The notes under the pieces: generated by a model
The model's database searches: none
What the model saw: the letters and a program-made list of their open reading frames with translations, nothing else
What the model was told of the DNA's origin: nothing
Shown here: positions 35,141-44,736 of the stretch, in pieces
Position numbering within the stretch: position 1 is the stretch's first letter
How the letters are laid out: every line of letters begins with the position of its first letter
Program-made: the position numbers and the translations under genes
Source: Maribacter algarum (ex Zhang et al. 2020)
GTDB taxonomy: Bacteria > Bacteroidota > Bacteroidia > Flavobacteriales > Flavobacteriaceae
Reading direction: 5' to 3'
Length of the DNA stretch: 64,000 bases
NCBI RefSeq assembly: GCF_005885635.1
Contig: NZ_VATY01000003.1
Span: 700,814-764,813, forward strand

Positions 35141-36289
35141 TTAATCATTAAAATACTCTTCTCCTAAACTAAAGGTAAGTGAAAAGCGTAATGTATTCTC
35201 CAATGGATTACGTACTTGTGAAGTGGAGAACAAATAAGATAAATCAATCTGTGCAGATTTGAAAGCAAAACCAGCTCCAAGCGTAAAATACTTTCTAGAT
35301 CCTTTCTCTTCGCTTTCATTAAAGTATCCGGTACGAATCATAAAGGAATCTTGATAGGTATACTCAGCACCAAGTGCCCAGGTAAATTCTTTTAACTCCT
35401 CACCGAAACCATCAGGTGCATCGCCGAAAGACTTCCCGATGCCTTCGAAAAACCCAATTGCTTGGTACTCGTCGTTGTCAGCCCTATCTAAAACACCATC
35501 CCCATTAAAATCTTGAGGTGTTGGCACTAATAATTTATTAAACTGTGTTGTAATTCCTACTACATTATCTTGGTCTAGGATAAAATCAAAACCAAATCCT
35601 GCTGCTAAATTAGCAGGCAAGAAATTTTCTTGTCCACCCGCATCATATTGAATTTTTCCACCAAGGTTGGAAAAATTGAAACCAGCTCTCCACCGGCCAT
35701 CAAAACTATTGTACGCCTTTTCTCTTGAACGATAAAAACCGGACACATCTACTGCAAATGAACTCGCAGCTTGGGAATCAACATTATTATCTTGAGGGAG
35801 TCTTAGGTTAGAGCGAATATATCGGCCGCCTACTGACATTGAGAAGGTCTCACTAAGTTTTCTAGAATATGAGCCATCCAGGGCCAATTCGTTTGGCTTA
35901 GCTATAGTACCAGGGTCATTTGCAAACTGTCGCAATTCAATCTCCCCGAGTGTAAAGTAGCGTATACCAATTCCGAAAGCACTTTGATCATCAATCTTAT
36001 TATGAAAAGTGGCGTTTAAAAGTGAAATATCGGTAATGATACTTTCTAAATATGGCGTATAACTAACACCTATTCCCATTTTTCGTTCCGCAAAAGCAAA
36101 TTTGGCAGGGTTCCATTGTTGTGAGAAAGCATCAGCCGAAGTTGCTACACCCATATCTGCCATACCAGCAGACCTTGCATCAGCTGCAATAGTTAAAAAA
36201 GGAACTGCGGTTGTAATTACCCTATTGTTATCTTGGGCTGATAACTGACATACGAAGGCAAATAAAACTAATATTGATAATTTCTTCAT
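35141..36289 (-). CDS. porV: Type IX secretion outer-membrane protein PorV (LptO)
   Basis: PorV is the outer-membrane shuttle and attachment component of the Bacteroidota type IX secretion system; it receives cargo from the SprA translocon. The 382-residue product has a signal peptide (MKKLSILVLFAFVCQLSA). It begins its mature part with the typical VITTAVPFLTIAADARSAGMADMGVATS and WNPAKFAFAE, and ends in amphipathic barrel strands (NTLRFSLTFSLGEEYF). It is divergent from gldJ, another motility/secretion gene, across a 455-base gap. Confidence 0.93.
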   Translation of the reverse strand: MKKLSILVLFAFVCQLSAQDNNRVITTAVPFLTIAADARSAGMADMGVATSADAFSQQWNPAKFAFAERKMGIGVSYTPYLESIITDISLLNATFHNKIDDQSAFGIGIRYFTLGEIELRQFANDPGTIAKPNELALDGSYSRKLSETFSMSVGGRYIRSNLRLPQDNNVDSQAASSFAVDVSGFYRSREKAYNSFDGRWRAGFNFSNLGGKIQYDAGGQENFLPANLAAGFGFDFILDQDNVVGITTQFNKLLVPTPQDFNGDGVLDRADNDEYQAIGFFEGIGKSFGDAPDGFGEELKEFTWALGAEYTYQDSFMIRTGYFNESEEKGSRKYFTLGAGFAFKSAQIDLSYLFSTSQVRNPLENTLRFSLTFSLGEEYFND

Positions 36290-36744
36290 TTCTTAAAGAA
36301 TAGGTTTAATTGGTAATTATTACAAAGATCAACGATCATCAAAATATGTCGGTTGTATGACACGTAAACGGGTATTTTGAGGATATCTTATATAAGAGCA
36401 CCATTATTTTTGAGATTTTCAACTCCTGTTCAGAAAAAACCCAAAACTTCTTATGAATACCCAAATAAACAGGCTTAGTCGTAATTATCTATCAAAGCTT
36501 AATCTCTTAAGAAAAGCAAAGGTTAACCATACTAGAAAGAAAATTATGCCGTTATGGTTTTAAATAGCATTACTTGATGGGCTATAACGCGGTTAAATGG
36601 TATTTAAAAAATATTTTCAAAGCAATGAAATATTATGCCTAAATCGTCGTTTTATATGCCGAAAGTGATACTTAATTTAATCAAAATCCAAATCACAAAC
36701 TACCTTAAAAAGTAGTATACTTATTTGAATCTCAAGTCCTAATT
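36290..36744. other. 455-base intergenic region between porV and gldJ
   Basis: It holds the divergent promoters of porV and gldJ, none of which could be placed with confidence. A full TAnnTTTG match (TATTTTTG, 36405-36412) on the plus strand lies 25 bases after a TTG, slightly too far. It precedes a 36-codon frame at 36453-36563. The hexamer TATGCC occurs three times between 36546 and 36661. Nothing else recognisable was seen. Confidence 0.5.
36453..36563 (+). CDS. Possible small basic peptide, 36 residues
   Basis: ATG at 36453 opens 36 codons ending TAA. The peptide begins MNTQINRLSRNYLSKLNLLR and has many Lys/Arg residues and few acidic ones. A TATTTTTG element lies about 41 bases upstream. 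No homology is recognised and the length is within chance expectation for AT-rich DNA, so this is a weak call. Confidence 0.2.
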   Translation: MNTQINRLSRNYLSKLNLLRKAKVNHTRKKIMPLWF

Positions 36745-38412
36745 ATGAAAAAACAGTTTATCAAAGTTGTACTTTCTTGTGTAGTAATAGCAGGAGGTTT
36801 TACAGTCACCAGCTGTAAAAAATCATCTTCTTCTAAGAGCGTATCAAGAGCTACAGGTTGGAAAATAAATGATAAAGAAGGTGGCTTCCAATTTAACACT
36901 GATTTTAAAGAGCAAGAAACTGCCCCAGGTCTAGTGTTCGTTGAAGGAGGTACTTTCACAAAAGGTAAGGTGCAAGACGATGTCATGCATGATTGGAATA
37001 ACACACCGACTTCACAACACGTTCAATCTTTTTATATGGACGAAACTGAGGTGACGAATGTGATGTACCTTGAATATTTAGATTACTTGAAAAGTGTTTA
37101 TCCTCCAGAAAATCCTAAATATACGAACATATACAAAGGTGCTTTACCTGATACCTTGGTTTGGAGAAACAGATTAGGTTTCAACGAAACAATGACAAAT
37201 AACTACTTACGTCACCCAGCTTATGCAGAATATCCTGTGGTTGGTGTAAACTGGATTCAAGCTACTCAATTTGCAGAATGGAGAACAGATCGTGTCAACG
37301 AGGTACTGTTAGAAAAAGAAGGATATTTAGCTCCTGAAGCGAAATATAAAGCTGCATCTGGTGAAGTTGAAGGTACCTTTAGTACTGAGGCATATTTGAA
37401 CAGACCTGAATCTGTTTACAATGGCCAAATCGATTCTTTACAAGGGAAGATGAAAAAGGATAGTGTAAACACATTCGCAAATAGAAGTACAGGAATTATT
37501 TCGCCTGAATATAGATTACCAACTGAAACTGAGTGGGAATATGCTGCTCAGGCGAATCAAGGTTCACGTGAGTACAACAATTACAGAGGAAGAAAAAAAT
37601 ATCCTTGGGAAGGTGACTACACGAGAAACGGACAACGTGTTGGTAGAGGTGACCAGTTAGCTAACTTCAAACAAGGAAAAGGTGATTACGGAGGAATCGC
37701 AGGATGGTCTGATGATGGTGCCGATATTACTGCAGAAGTTATGTCGTACAAGCCGAATGATCTTGGATTGTATGATATGGCTGGGAACGTCGCTGAATGG
37801 GTTTCTGATGTATACCGACCAATTGTTGATGATGAAGTAAGTGATTTCAACTACTACAGAGGTAACATCTATATGAAAACAGCAATTGGAGAAGATGGTA
37901 AAGTGAATATCTTAAGGGACTCAGTTGTTTATGACACGCTACCAAATGGTAAAGTAGTAGCTGTAAACCTTCCAGGTGAGATTAAAATGGTTGCTGTTGA
38001 TGAGGAAGAAACGTATTTAAGAACCAACTTTGACTCTAGCGATAACAGAGCTTACAGAGATGGTGACCCAGGTTCTTCAAGATTCTTTGACCAATTTAAT
38101 GACGAAGAAGACGAGGAGAGTCAAAGAAAAATGTATGATTCACCGAAACATAAGGTCGAGCGTGATTCTGCAGGAAAAATAACACGTCAGTATGACCAGT
38201 CTAACAACAGAACAACTTTGATTAACGACGAGGTCCGCGTATTCAAAGGAGGTTCATGGAGAGATAGAGCATATTGGTTAGATCCTGCACAACGCAGATA
38301 TTTGCCACAGTATATGGCTACAGATTACATTGGCTTTAGATGTGCAATGTCTAGAGTAGGTTCTAAGTCAAAAACAAAGAACAAAACTCCTAGAGGTAAG
38401 AAAGCAAAATAA
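36745..38412 (+). CDS. gldJ: Gliding motility lipoprotein GldJ
   Basis: GldJ is an outer-membrane-associated lipoprotein needed for gliding and for stability of the GldK/type IX secretion machinery. The 555-residue product has a lipoprotein signal with lipid Cys at 24 (TVTSC). It carries a formylglycine-generating-enzyme-like domain split by inserts: FVEGGTFTKGKVQ, FYMDETEVTNVMYLEYLDY, RLPTETEWEYAAQ, GLYDMAGNVAEWVSDVY and FKGGSWRDRAYWLDPAQRRY. This order and size match GldJ rather than GldK. It ends with a basic tail. A terminator follows. Confidence 0.93.
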   Translation: MKKQFIKVVLSCVVIAGGFTVTSCKKSSSSKSVSRATGWKINDKEGGFQFNTDFKEQETAPGLVFVEGGTFTKGKVQDDVMHDWNNTPTSQHVQSFYMDETEVTNVMYLEYLDYLKSVYPPENPKYTNIYKGALPDTLVWRNRLGFNETMTNNYLRHPAYAEYPVVGVNWIQATQFAEWRTDRVNEVLLEKEGYLAPEAKYKAASGEVEGTFSTEAYLNRPESVYNGQIDSLQGKMKKDSVNTFANRSTGIISPEYRLPTETEWEYAAQANQGSREYNNYRGRKKYPWEGDYTRNGQRVGRGDQLANFKQGKGDYGGIAGWSDDGADITAEVMSYKPNDLGLYDMAGNVAEWVSDVYRPIVDDEVSDFNYYRGNIYMKTAIGEDGKVNILRDSVVYDTLPNGKVVAVNLPGEIKMVAVDEEETYLRTNFDSSDNRAYRDGDPGSSRFFDQFNDEEDEESQRKMYDSPKHKVERDSAGKITRQYDQSNNRTTLINDEVRVFKGGSWRDRAYWLDPAQRRYLPQYMATDYIGFRCAMSRVGSKSKTKNKTPRGKKAK

Positions 38413-38436
38413 GAATTTGCTATAGAAAGATAGAAG

Positions 38437-38465
38437 GCCCTGACAATTATGTCGGGGCTTTTTTT
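38437..38465 (+). terminator. Terminator of gldJ
   Basis: GCCCTGAC (38437-38444) and GTCGGGGC (38451-38458) pair with one G-U and a six-base loop, then seven T residues. The G-U pair points to the plus strand. It abuts the murF promoter. Confidence 0.85.
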
Positions 38466-38466
38466 A

Positions 38467-38474
38467 TACTTTTG
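38467..38474 (+). promoter_or_regulatory. Candidate -7 element of murF, suggesting a leaderless mRNA
   Basis: TACTTTTG fully matches TAnnTTTG and ends only four bases before the murF ATG at 38479, just after the gldJ terminator T-run. If used, transcription would start at or next to the start codon. No TTG is visible at -33. Confidence 0.4.
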
Positions 38475-38478
38475 TTTT

Positions 38479-39756
38479 ATGAACATAGCCGATTTACATT
38501 CCATTTTTTTGGAGTTCCCCAACGTTTGTACCGACACCCGAAAAATTACCGAAAACTGTATCTTCTTTGCCCTTAAGGGAGATAATTTCAATGGAAATAA
38601 ATTTGCTTCGGATGCGCTACAAAAAGGAGCCAAATATGTAGTTATTGATGAAAAAGAATACGCTGAATCTGATGCGCATATTTTAGTCGATGATGTCTTG
38701 AAAACGATTCAAGAATTAGCGACATATCATCGAAACCAATCTTCAGCAAAAGTTATCAGCCTTACTGGAAGCAATGGTAAAACTACAACCAAGGAACTCA
38801 TCAATGTGGTACTCTCCAAAAGATATAAAACCATTGCCACAGTTGGAAATCTCAACAACCATATAGGCGTTCCACTTACTTTGCTTTCCATCCAAAACGA
38901 TACTGAAATTGCGATTGTAGAAATGGGTGCCAATCATCAAAAGGAAATTGAATTTTTATGTGGAATTGCGCAACCAGATTTTGGATACATTACAAACTTT
39001 GGAAAAGCCCACCTAGAAGGCTTTGGAAGTGAAGAAGGTGTAATCAAGGGGAAAAGTGAGTTGTACGATTATCTGCTATCTCATGAACGAAATGTTTTTC
39101 TGAACGCAGATGACCCCATACAGCTTGAAAAGTTAGGGAGTTATATCAAGAAGTTTGGTTTTAGCACAGAAAAGCATCAGTTTTATAAGATTGAATTTTT
39201 GGGGGCAAATCCTTTTGTGAAAATTAAAGCTGAAGATATTAGCATCAATTCCCAATTAATCGGGAGCTACAATTTCACAAATTGCGCGGTTGCAGTTCTC
39301 ATAGGGAAATACTTTGGAGTTCCTATGAATGATGTCAAGGATGCTATCGAATCATACATCCCTGAAAATAATCGATCCCAAATTTTAGAAAAAAACGGAC
39401 ATCGGGTTATTTTGGATGCCTACAATGCGAATCCAACAAGCATGAAGGCCGCTTTAGAAAATTTCAAAGAAATAGAGGGCAAACATAAAATAGCTTTCTT
39501 AGGTGACATGTTTGAGTTGGGTGAAACTGCTTCTAAAGAACATCAGAACATTGCAGATTTGGCAAAACAATGTGATTTTGCCGATGTTTATTTGATAGGT
39601 GAGAATTTCAATGGTGTAAGAACTTCTATGAAAACATTCGTGTCATTTGACTCTGCCGCAACTTACCTAAAGGAACATCCTTTGAAGGAAGAAGCTGATT
39701 TACTGATAAAAGGATCAAGAGGAATGGCCTTAGAACGTCTTCTGGACTTTATCTAA
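38479..39756 (+). CDS. murF: UDP-N-acetylmuramoyl-tripeptide-D-alanyl-D-alanine ligase
   Basis: This last cytoplasmic Mur ligase adds D-Ala-D-Ala to the peptidoglycan precursor. The start is set at the ATG at 38479 (MNIADLHSIFLEFPNVCTD) because the longer frame runs back through the gldJ terminator. The 425-residue product has the N-terminal UDP-binding domain (SRK-like TDTRKITENCIFFALKG), the ATP loop GSNGKTTTKE (near residue 97), FGKAHLEGFGSEEG, and the C-terminal domain with DAYNANPTSMKAAL and FLGDMFELG. Confidence 0.95.
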   Translation: MNIADLHSIFLEFPNVCTDTRKITENCIFFALKGDNFNGNKFASDALQKGAKYVVIDEKEYAESDAHILVDDVLKTIQELATYHRNQSSAKVISLTGSNGKTTTKELINVVLSKRYKTIATVGNLNNHIGVPLTLLSIQNDTEIAIVEMGANHQKEIEFLCGIAQPDFGYITNFGKAHLEGFGSEEGVIKGKSELYDYLLSHERNVFLNADDPIQLEKLGSYIKKFGFSTEKHQFYKIEFLGANPFVKIKAEDISINSQLIGSYNFTNCAVAVLIGKYFGVPMNDVKDAIESYIPENNRSQILEKNGHRVILDAYNANPTSMKAALENFKEIEGKHKIAFLGDMFELGETASKEHQNIADLAKQCDFADVYLIGENFNGVRTSMKTFVSFDSAATYLKEHPLKEEADLLIKGSRGMALERLLDFI

Positions 39757-39767
39757 GAACAAAAAAG

Positions 39768-39842
39768 TGGGTTATACTGGATTCGAACCAGTGACCTCTG
39801 CCCTGTCAAGGCAGCGCTCTAAACCAACTGAGCTAATAACCC
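39768..39842 (-). tRNA. tRNA-Val (anticodon GAC)
   Basis: Read on the minus strand, GGGTTAT pairs with ATAACCC (acceptor), GCTC/GAGC forms the D stem, CTGCC/GGCAG encloses the loop TTGACAG (anticodon GAC, valine), and ACTGG-TTCGAAT-CCAGT is the T arm. CCA is not encoded. A run of T residues follows its 3' end on the minus strand. It is alone between murF and the oxidase cassette, opposite in direction to both. Confidence 0.93.
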
Positions 39843-40037
39843 CTTAAAGTCTGCTAAGGTAAAACTTATTTAGAATTCTGAAAACTTATTTGAACCCAGC
39901 TTAACTTCATATTTTCACTCCTAATAATCGGATGGAACCTGCTCCCTTCCTCACAAATGTTCAAAAAGATAACTGATTTGAGCTATCGAGGTTGAATATC
40001 GCACATATTGGCCAAAAAAATGTATTTTTAGGCTGGT

Positions 40038-43000
40038 ATGTCTAAAAATATTGAAATACTCAAAATCGGATTACTTTGCCTAATGACGCTTGCCTTGTCC
40101 TGCGGTCCAAGTATGCCTGAAGAAGTAGAAGTTGCATACCAATCTCTACCTGATGAAGTAGATTTTAATTTCCACGTAAAACCCATTCTTTCCGACCGTT
40201 GTTATAGCTGTCATGGTCCAGATGCGAATAGCCGTCAGGCGGGACTCCGCTTAGATATAGAAGAAGAGGCTTTTAAAAAATTGGCAAGTGGTAAACGTGC
40301 TTTTGTTTCAGGAAAATCAGGAAGTAGTGAGAGTGTTAATAGAATTTTAAGTGACGACCCTGAAATTCAAATGCCACCGCCTGAATCGAACCTTACCCTT
40401 TCCTCAAGGGAAAAGGCTTTGATTATTAAGTGGATTGAACAAGGTGCTAAATGGAAAGCGCATTGGGCTTTCGCAAAACCAGTAAAACCGGAATCCAGAC
40501 TATTAGAAAATGTAGCTTGGAAGGCCAATAATGAAATTGATTACTTCATACAAAGACAACTTCAACAAAACGGATTTAAGCCTTCTCCTGAGGTCAATAA
40601 AGAAAGGCTGATTCGAAGGGTAAGTATAGATCTCACTGGCTTACCTCCTACCATATCAGAAATTGATGCTTTTCTAAAAGATAATAGCCCAGAAGCTTAT
40701 GAAAAAGTTGTAGACCGATTATTAGAAACTGATGCAATTGCCGAACGCCTCGCGGTAGATTGGTTAGATATTTCCCGCTATGCTGATTCCCATGGCCTGC
40801 ATGCGGATGGCTGGCGATTAATGTGGCCTTGGCGTGATTGGGTTATCAATTCGTTTAAAGAGAATATGCCTTATGACCAATTTGTGACATGGCAGTTGGC
40901 TGGTGATCTTTTACCCGATGCCACTAAAGAACAAAAATTGGCCACTGCCTTCAATAGAAATCATCCCATGACCGCGGAAGGGGGAGCTATTGAGGAAGAA
41001 TTTCGCCTAAATTATGTTTGGGATAGGGCTGAAACCGTTGGCACCGCTCTTATGGGCTTAACTGTTGCCTGCGCTCGTTGTCATGATCATAAGTTCGATC
41101 CTATTTCCCAAAAAGATTATTTTCAATTAACCGCCTTTTTCAACAATGTAAAAGAATTGGGCATGACTGGTGATGATGGTAATTACGGTCCTATGTTAGC
41201 CTTGCCGGATGAACAAACCGAAAAGAAGTTACAATCGCTTGAAGAATCTATTCAGTCGAAAGAAAAACAATTACAACTGACCAAAAAAGAGCTAGCGGAT
41301 TTAAATACATACATAAATGACCTACCGAAAAATATAAAAGTTGATGGACTAGTTGATTACTATCCTTTGGATAGATTAACTAAAAAAGGAAATACTTACT
41401 GGGTAGATAATAACAAACATGCTACCAGTTCAAAAGCGCCCGAACTAACTAAAGGAAAAAAAGGGAATGCATTAGTGTTTACAGGAGAATATGATGATGT
41501 ATTTCTAAGGAACGTACCCAATTTCGAATTTACTGATGCTTTCTCTGGGGCTCTTTGGATGAATACTTCCAAACGCGAAAAGCTTAAAACACAACAACTC
41601 ATTGGTACTTCGGGAGAAAAAAATAATTTTTGGCGTGGATGGGATTTTTACCTAGATAGCCTAAACTATTTAAATGCTCGTTTAATCCACTCACTTCCAC
41701 ATAACTACATTCATGTAAAATCAAAAGATTCTATTAAAGTAAATGAATGGAAACATGTTGCCTTTTCCTATGATGGTTCAGGAAACGCGAAAGGGCTGTC
41801 CCTATTTATTGATGGAAAAAAGACAGATACTGAGATTGCATATGATAAACTCTACAAATCGATTAAAACAGTTCGTTCCGCCGTACATACGGTCTATAAT
41901 CAACCCGTAAGAGTTGCAAAGAGTTATCGCGGTTTTACAGGAGAAAATGGCATATTTAAAGGTGCTCTTGATGAAATCCGATTGTATGATCGCGCGTTAA
42001 GCGAGGCTGAGATGATGATTCTTATAGGAGAAGAATCTTCTGCTAAACCCATACCGAAAAATCTAGTTGCGAAATTTTCCATCAATCAATCTCCAAAAGT
42101 TGATGCCATTCAAAAAGAGCTCCAGAAGCTTCGTGTAAATCGACTTGAATTGATGGAAAACGTCATGGAAGTTATGGTTATGGAAGAAATGCCTAAAAAA
42201 AGACAAGCATTTGCGTATGACCGTGGCGACTACACCCAACCCATTTACGAAGTTGAGGCGATGACTCCTGAGGTACTTCCGACCTTCCCTGATGAGTATC
42301 CAAAAAATAGATTAGGGCTTTCAAAATGGCTTTTCTCCGATGATAATCCACTTACCGCTAGGGTAACTGTAAACCGTTATTGGCAAATGCTATTTGGAAA
42401 CGGCTTGGTAAGCACTCCACAAGATTTCGGTGTACAAGGTGCTTTGCCAACTCACCCACAATTAATTGATTGGCTGGCAGTTGAGTTTATGGAAAGTGGG
42501 TGGGATGTAAAGGCACTGCTTAAAACCATGGTAATGTCACATACCTACAGGCAATCATCTGAATCCTCAAAAGAACTGCAAGAAAAAGACCCAAACAATA
42601 TCTTTTTGGCGAGAAGCAATAGTTATCGTTTGCCTGCTGAAATGATTCGCGATAATGCACTTGCTGCAAGTGGGCTTTTGGTTCAGCATTTGGGTGGTGA
42701 AAGTGTCAAACCATACCAGCCTGGTAAACTTTGGATTGAGAAGAATAGCTTCTCTCATAAACTTTTGAATTACAAAGAGTCTGAAGGGGACAGCCTTTAT
42801 CGAAGGGGACTTTATACTTTTATCAGAAGAACCTCTCCACATCCTGCGATGACAGCATTTGATGTTCCCAGTCGTGAAGTTTGCATTGTCAAACGAGAAA
42901 ATACCAATACACCTCTACAGGCTTTGGTGCTTTTAAATGATACTCAGTTTGTGGAGGCATCTAAAGTACTTGCACAACGTATGCAAGTAGAGGGTGGAAA

Positions 43001-43256
43001 TTCCTTGGATGATCAAATTGCATATGGCTTTCGTCTTGCGGTAAGTCGCAACCCTAAGGAAGAAGAAAAAGAGATATTAAAAGAACTATATAATCAACAG
43101 GCATCGCGTTTCAGTAAAAAACCAAAGGAGGCTAAGGATTTGCTTTCCGTTGGTAAAAAACAAGTAGACCAAGCCTTGGACAAAGTTAAAACGGCTGCAT
43201 TGACGATAGTAGCCAATACAATGTTGAATCATGACGAAACTTATATGAAGCGATAA
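40038..43256 (+). CDS. Cytochrome-like DUF1549/LamG/DUF1553 lipoprotein (planctomycete type)
   Basis: The 1072-residue product begins with a lipoprotein signal (lipid Cys at 22, LALSC). A planctomycete-type cytochrome c domain follows, with haem motif CYSCH at 55-59 and QMPPPE further on. Next comes DUF1549 (about 150-380) with a second CARCH motif at 345-349. A LamG-like jelly roll (about 434-655, LVDYYPLDRL to ALDEIRLYDRALSEAEM) and DUF1553 (about 735-1000, NPLTARVTVNRYWQMLFG, REVCIVKRENTNTPLQAL) complete it. It is first in a five-gene unit. These domains are abundant in Planctomycetes and have no proven enzyme activity. Export plus haem motifs suggest an envelope redox or hydrolytic role on a bulky substrate; this is inference. 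Confidence 0.85.
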   Translation: MSKNIEILKIGLLCLMTLALSCGPSMPEEVEVAYQSLPDEVDFNFHVKPILSDRCYSCHGPDANSRQAGLRLDIEEEAFKKLASGKRAFVSGKSGSSESVNRILSDDPEIQMPPPESNLTLSSREKALIIKWIEQGAKWKAHWAFAKPVKPESRLLENVAWKANNEIDYFIQRQLQQNGFKPSPEVNKERLIRRVSIDLTGLPPTISEIDAFLKDNSPEAYEKVVDRLLETDAIAERLAVDWLDISRYADSHGLHADGWRLMWPWRDWVINSFKENMPYDQFVTWQLAGDLLPDATKEQKLATAFNRNHPMTAEGGAIEEEFRLNYVWDRAETVGTALMGLTVACARCHDHKFDPISQKDYFQLTAFFNNVKELGMTGDDGNYGPMLALPDEQTEKKLQSLEESIQSKEKQLQLTKKELADLNTYINDLPKNIKVDGLVDYYPLDRLTKKGNTYWVDNNKHATSSKAPELTKGKKGNALVFTGEYDDVFLRNVPNFEFTDAFSGALWMNTSKREKLKTQQLIGTSGEKNNFWRGWDFYLDSLNYLNARLIHSLPHNYIHVKSKDSIKVNEWKHVAFSYDGSGNAKGLSLFIDGKKTDTEIAYDKLYKSIKTVRSAVHTVYNQPVRVAKSYRGFTGENGIFKGALDEIRLYDRALSEAEMMILIGEESSAKPIPKNLVAKFSINQSPKVDAIQKELQKLRVNRLELMENVMEVMVMEEMPKKRQAFAYDRGDYTQPIYEVEAMTPEVLPTFPDEYPKNRLGLSKWLFSDDNPLTARVTVNRYWQMLFGNGLVSTPQDFGVQGALPTHPQLIDWLAVEFMESGWDVKALLKTMVMSHTYRQSSESSKELQEKDPNNIFLARSNSYRLPAEMIRDNALAASGLLVQHLGGESVKPYQPGKLWIEKNSFSHKLLNYKESEGDSLYRRGLYTFIRRTSPHPAMTAFDVPSREVCIVKRENTNTPLQALVLLNDTQFVEASKVLAQRMQVEGGNSLDDQIAYGFRLAVSRNPKEEEKEILKELYNQQASRFSKKPKEAKDLLSVGKKQVDQALDKVKTAALTIVANTMLNHDETYMKR

Positions 43257-43260
43257 TATT

Positions 43261-44724
43261 ATGTGCACTCATAACGAAAATAAAAATTATTCGCGACGTG
43301 ATTTCTTGACCAAAACAAGTTTGGGTATGGGAGCACTTTCGTTGGCTTCAATGCTTGACCCGATGGGCTTATTTGCCAAGGAAAAATCATTGATTTTAAA
43401 TCCGAATGACGGTGGTGGCGTATTGGGAAAACCTCATTTTCCAGCAAAGGTGAAACGTGTAATCTATTTGTTTCAAAGTGGAGCACCTTCTCAGTTAGAT
43501 CTGTTTGATTATAAGCCCTTATTGAATAAGATGAATGGGCAAGATTTGCCGGAAAGCGTTCAACAAGGTCAACGACTCACTGGGATGTCTTCAGGGCAAG
43601 CTAGCTTACCTATTGCAGGATCACCGTTTACCTTCAAGCAGCATGGTGATAGTGGCGCTTGGATGAGTAATTTAATGCCACACACTGCCAAAATCGTTGA
43701 TGAACTTTGCTTTATCAAATCAATGTATACCGAGGCTATAAATCATGATCCTGCAGTAACATTCTTTCAAACAGGGTCGCAATTACCGGGAAGACCTTCC
43801 ATGGGTTCATGGGTAAGCTACGGTTTAGGTACGGATAATAAGAATCTTCCTGAATTTGTTGTTTTAGTTACAAAAGACAAATATGGTCAACCTTTATATT
43901 CCCGTTCTTGGGGGAATGGTTTTTTACCCTCGCAGCATCAAGGTGTACAGTTTCGGTCAGGTAAAGATCCAGTGCTGTATTTAACGAATCCTCCGGGAAT
44001 TGATGGAGTAAGTAGAAGAGAACAGTTGGATCAACTTCAAAAACTCGAAAAGATAAATCATCAGGATGTCGGCGATCCGGAAATTTTAGCACGAATGGCG
44101 CAGTACGAAATGGCATTTCGTATGCAGACCTCGGTACCTGAAATCATGGATACTTCCGATGAATCGGATGCGACCTACGAAATGTATGGAGAAGATAGTA
44201 GAAAGCCCGGCACTTTTGCTGCGAACTGCCTTCTTGCAAGAAGATTGGCTGAACGTGATGTAAAGTTCATACAATTGTATCATCAAGGTTGGGATCAACA
44301 TGGTAATTTACCAAATGCAATTAAAGTGCAATGTAAAGAAACCGATCAGGCTACGGCTGCTTTAATTACAGATTTGAAGCAACGGGGATTATTAGAAGAT
44401 ACCTTAGTAATTTGGGGAGGGGAATTTGGAAGAACTAATTATTCTCAAGGACAGTTGACTGACACAAATTTCGGGCGAGATCATCATCCAAAATGTTTTA
44501 CCCTTTTTATGGCTGGGGCCGGAATTAAAAAAGGATTCTCCATTGGAGCTACAGATGATTTTGGATATAATGTGGTGCAAAGACCCGTTCATGTCCATGA
44601 TTTTCAAGCCACACTAATGCATTTATTGGGCGTTGACCATGAACGTCTTACTTTCAAATCACAAGGTCGGCGATACCGACTTACTGATGTTCATGGTGAA
44701 GTTGTGAAAGAAATACTTGCTTAA
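43261..44724 (+). CDS. DUF1501 twin-arginine protein
   Basis: The 487-residue product starts with a twin-arginine signal (SRRDFLTKTSLGMGALSLA), so it should be exported folded, probably with a cofactor or metal. The body is the DUF1501 domain, related to the alkaline phosphatase/sulfatase fold, with YLFQSGAPSQLDLFDYKP, LYHQGWDQHGNLP, VIWGGEFGRTNYSQG and GRDHHPKCFTLFMAG, which look like metal-binding Asp/His/Glu sites. It starts four bases after the DUF1553 gene. DUF1501 and DUF1553 proteins are regularly paired, suggesting one complex, but no reaction is known. Confidence 0.87.
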   Translation: MCTHNENKNYSRRDFLTKTSLGMGALSLASMLDPMGLFAKEKSLILNPNDGGGVLGKPHFPAKVKRVIYLFQSGAPSQLDLFDYKPLLNKMNGQDLPESVQQGQRLTGMSSGQASLPIAGSPFTFKQHGDSGAWMSNLMPHTAKIVDELCFIKSMYTEAINHDPAVTFFQTGSQLPGRPSMGSWVSYGLGTDNKNLPEFVVLVTKDKYGQPLYSRSWGNGFLPSQHQGVQFRSGKDPVLYLTNPPGIDGVSRREQLDQLQKLEKINHQDVGDPEILARMAQYEMAFRMQTSVPEIMDTSDESDATYEMYGEDSRKPGTFAANCLLARRLAERDVKFIQLYHQGWDQHGNLPNAIKVQCKETDQATAALITDLKQRGLLEDTLVIWGGEFGRTNYSQGQLTDTNFGRDHHPKCFTLFMAGAGIKKGFSIGATDDFGYNVVQRPVHVHDFQATLMHLLGVDHERLTFKSQGRRYRLTDVHGEVVKEILA

Positions 44725-44736
44725 AACCAAAAAGAT

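Noticed and set aside
36546..36661. Three TATGCC hexamers before gldJ as a regulatory array
   Set aside because: Spacing is irregular and the hexamer is too short to be significant.
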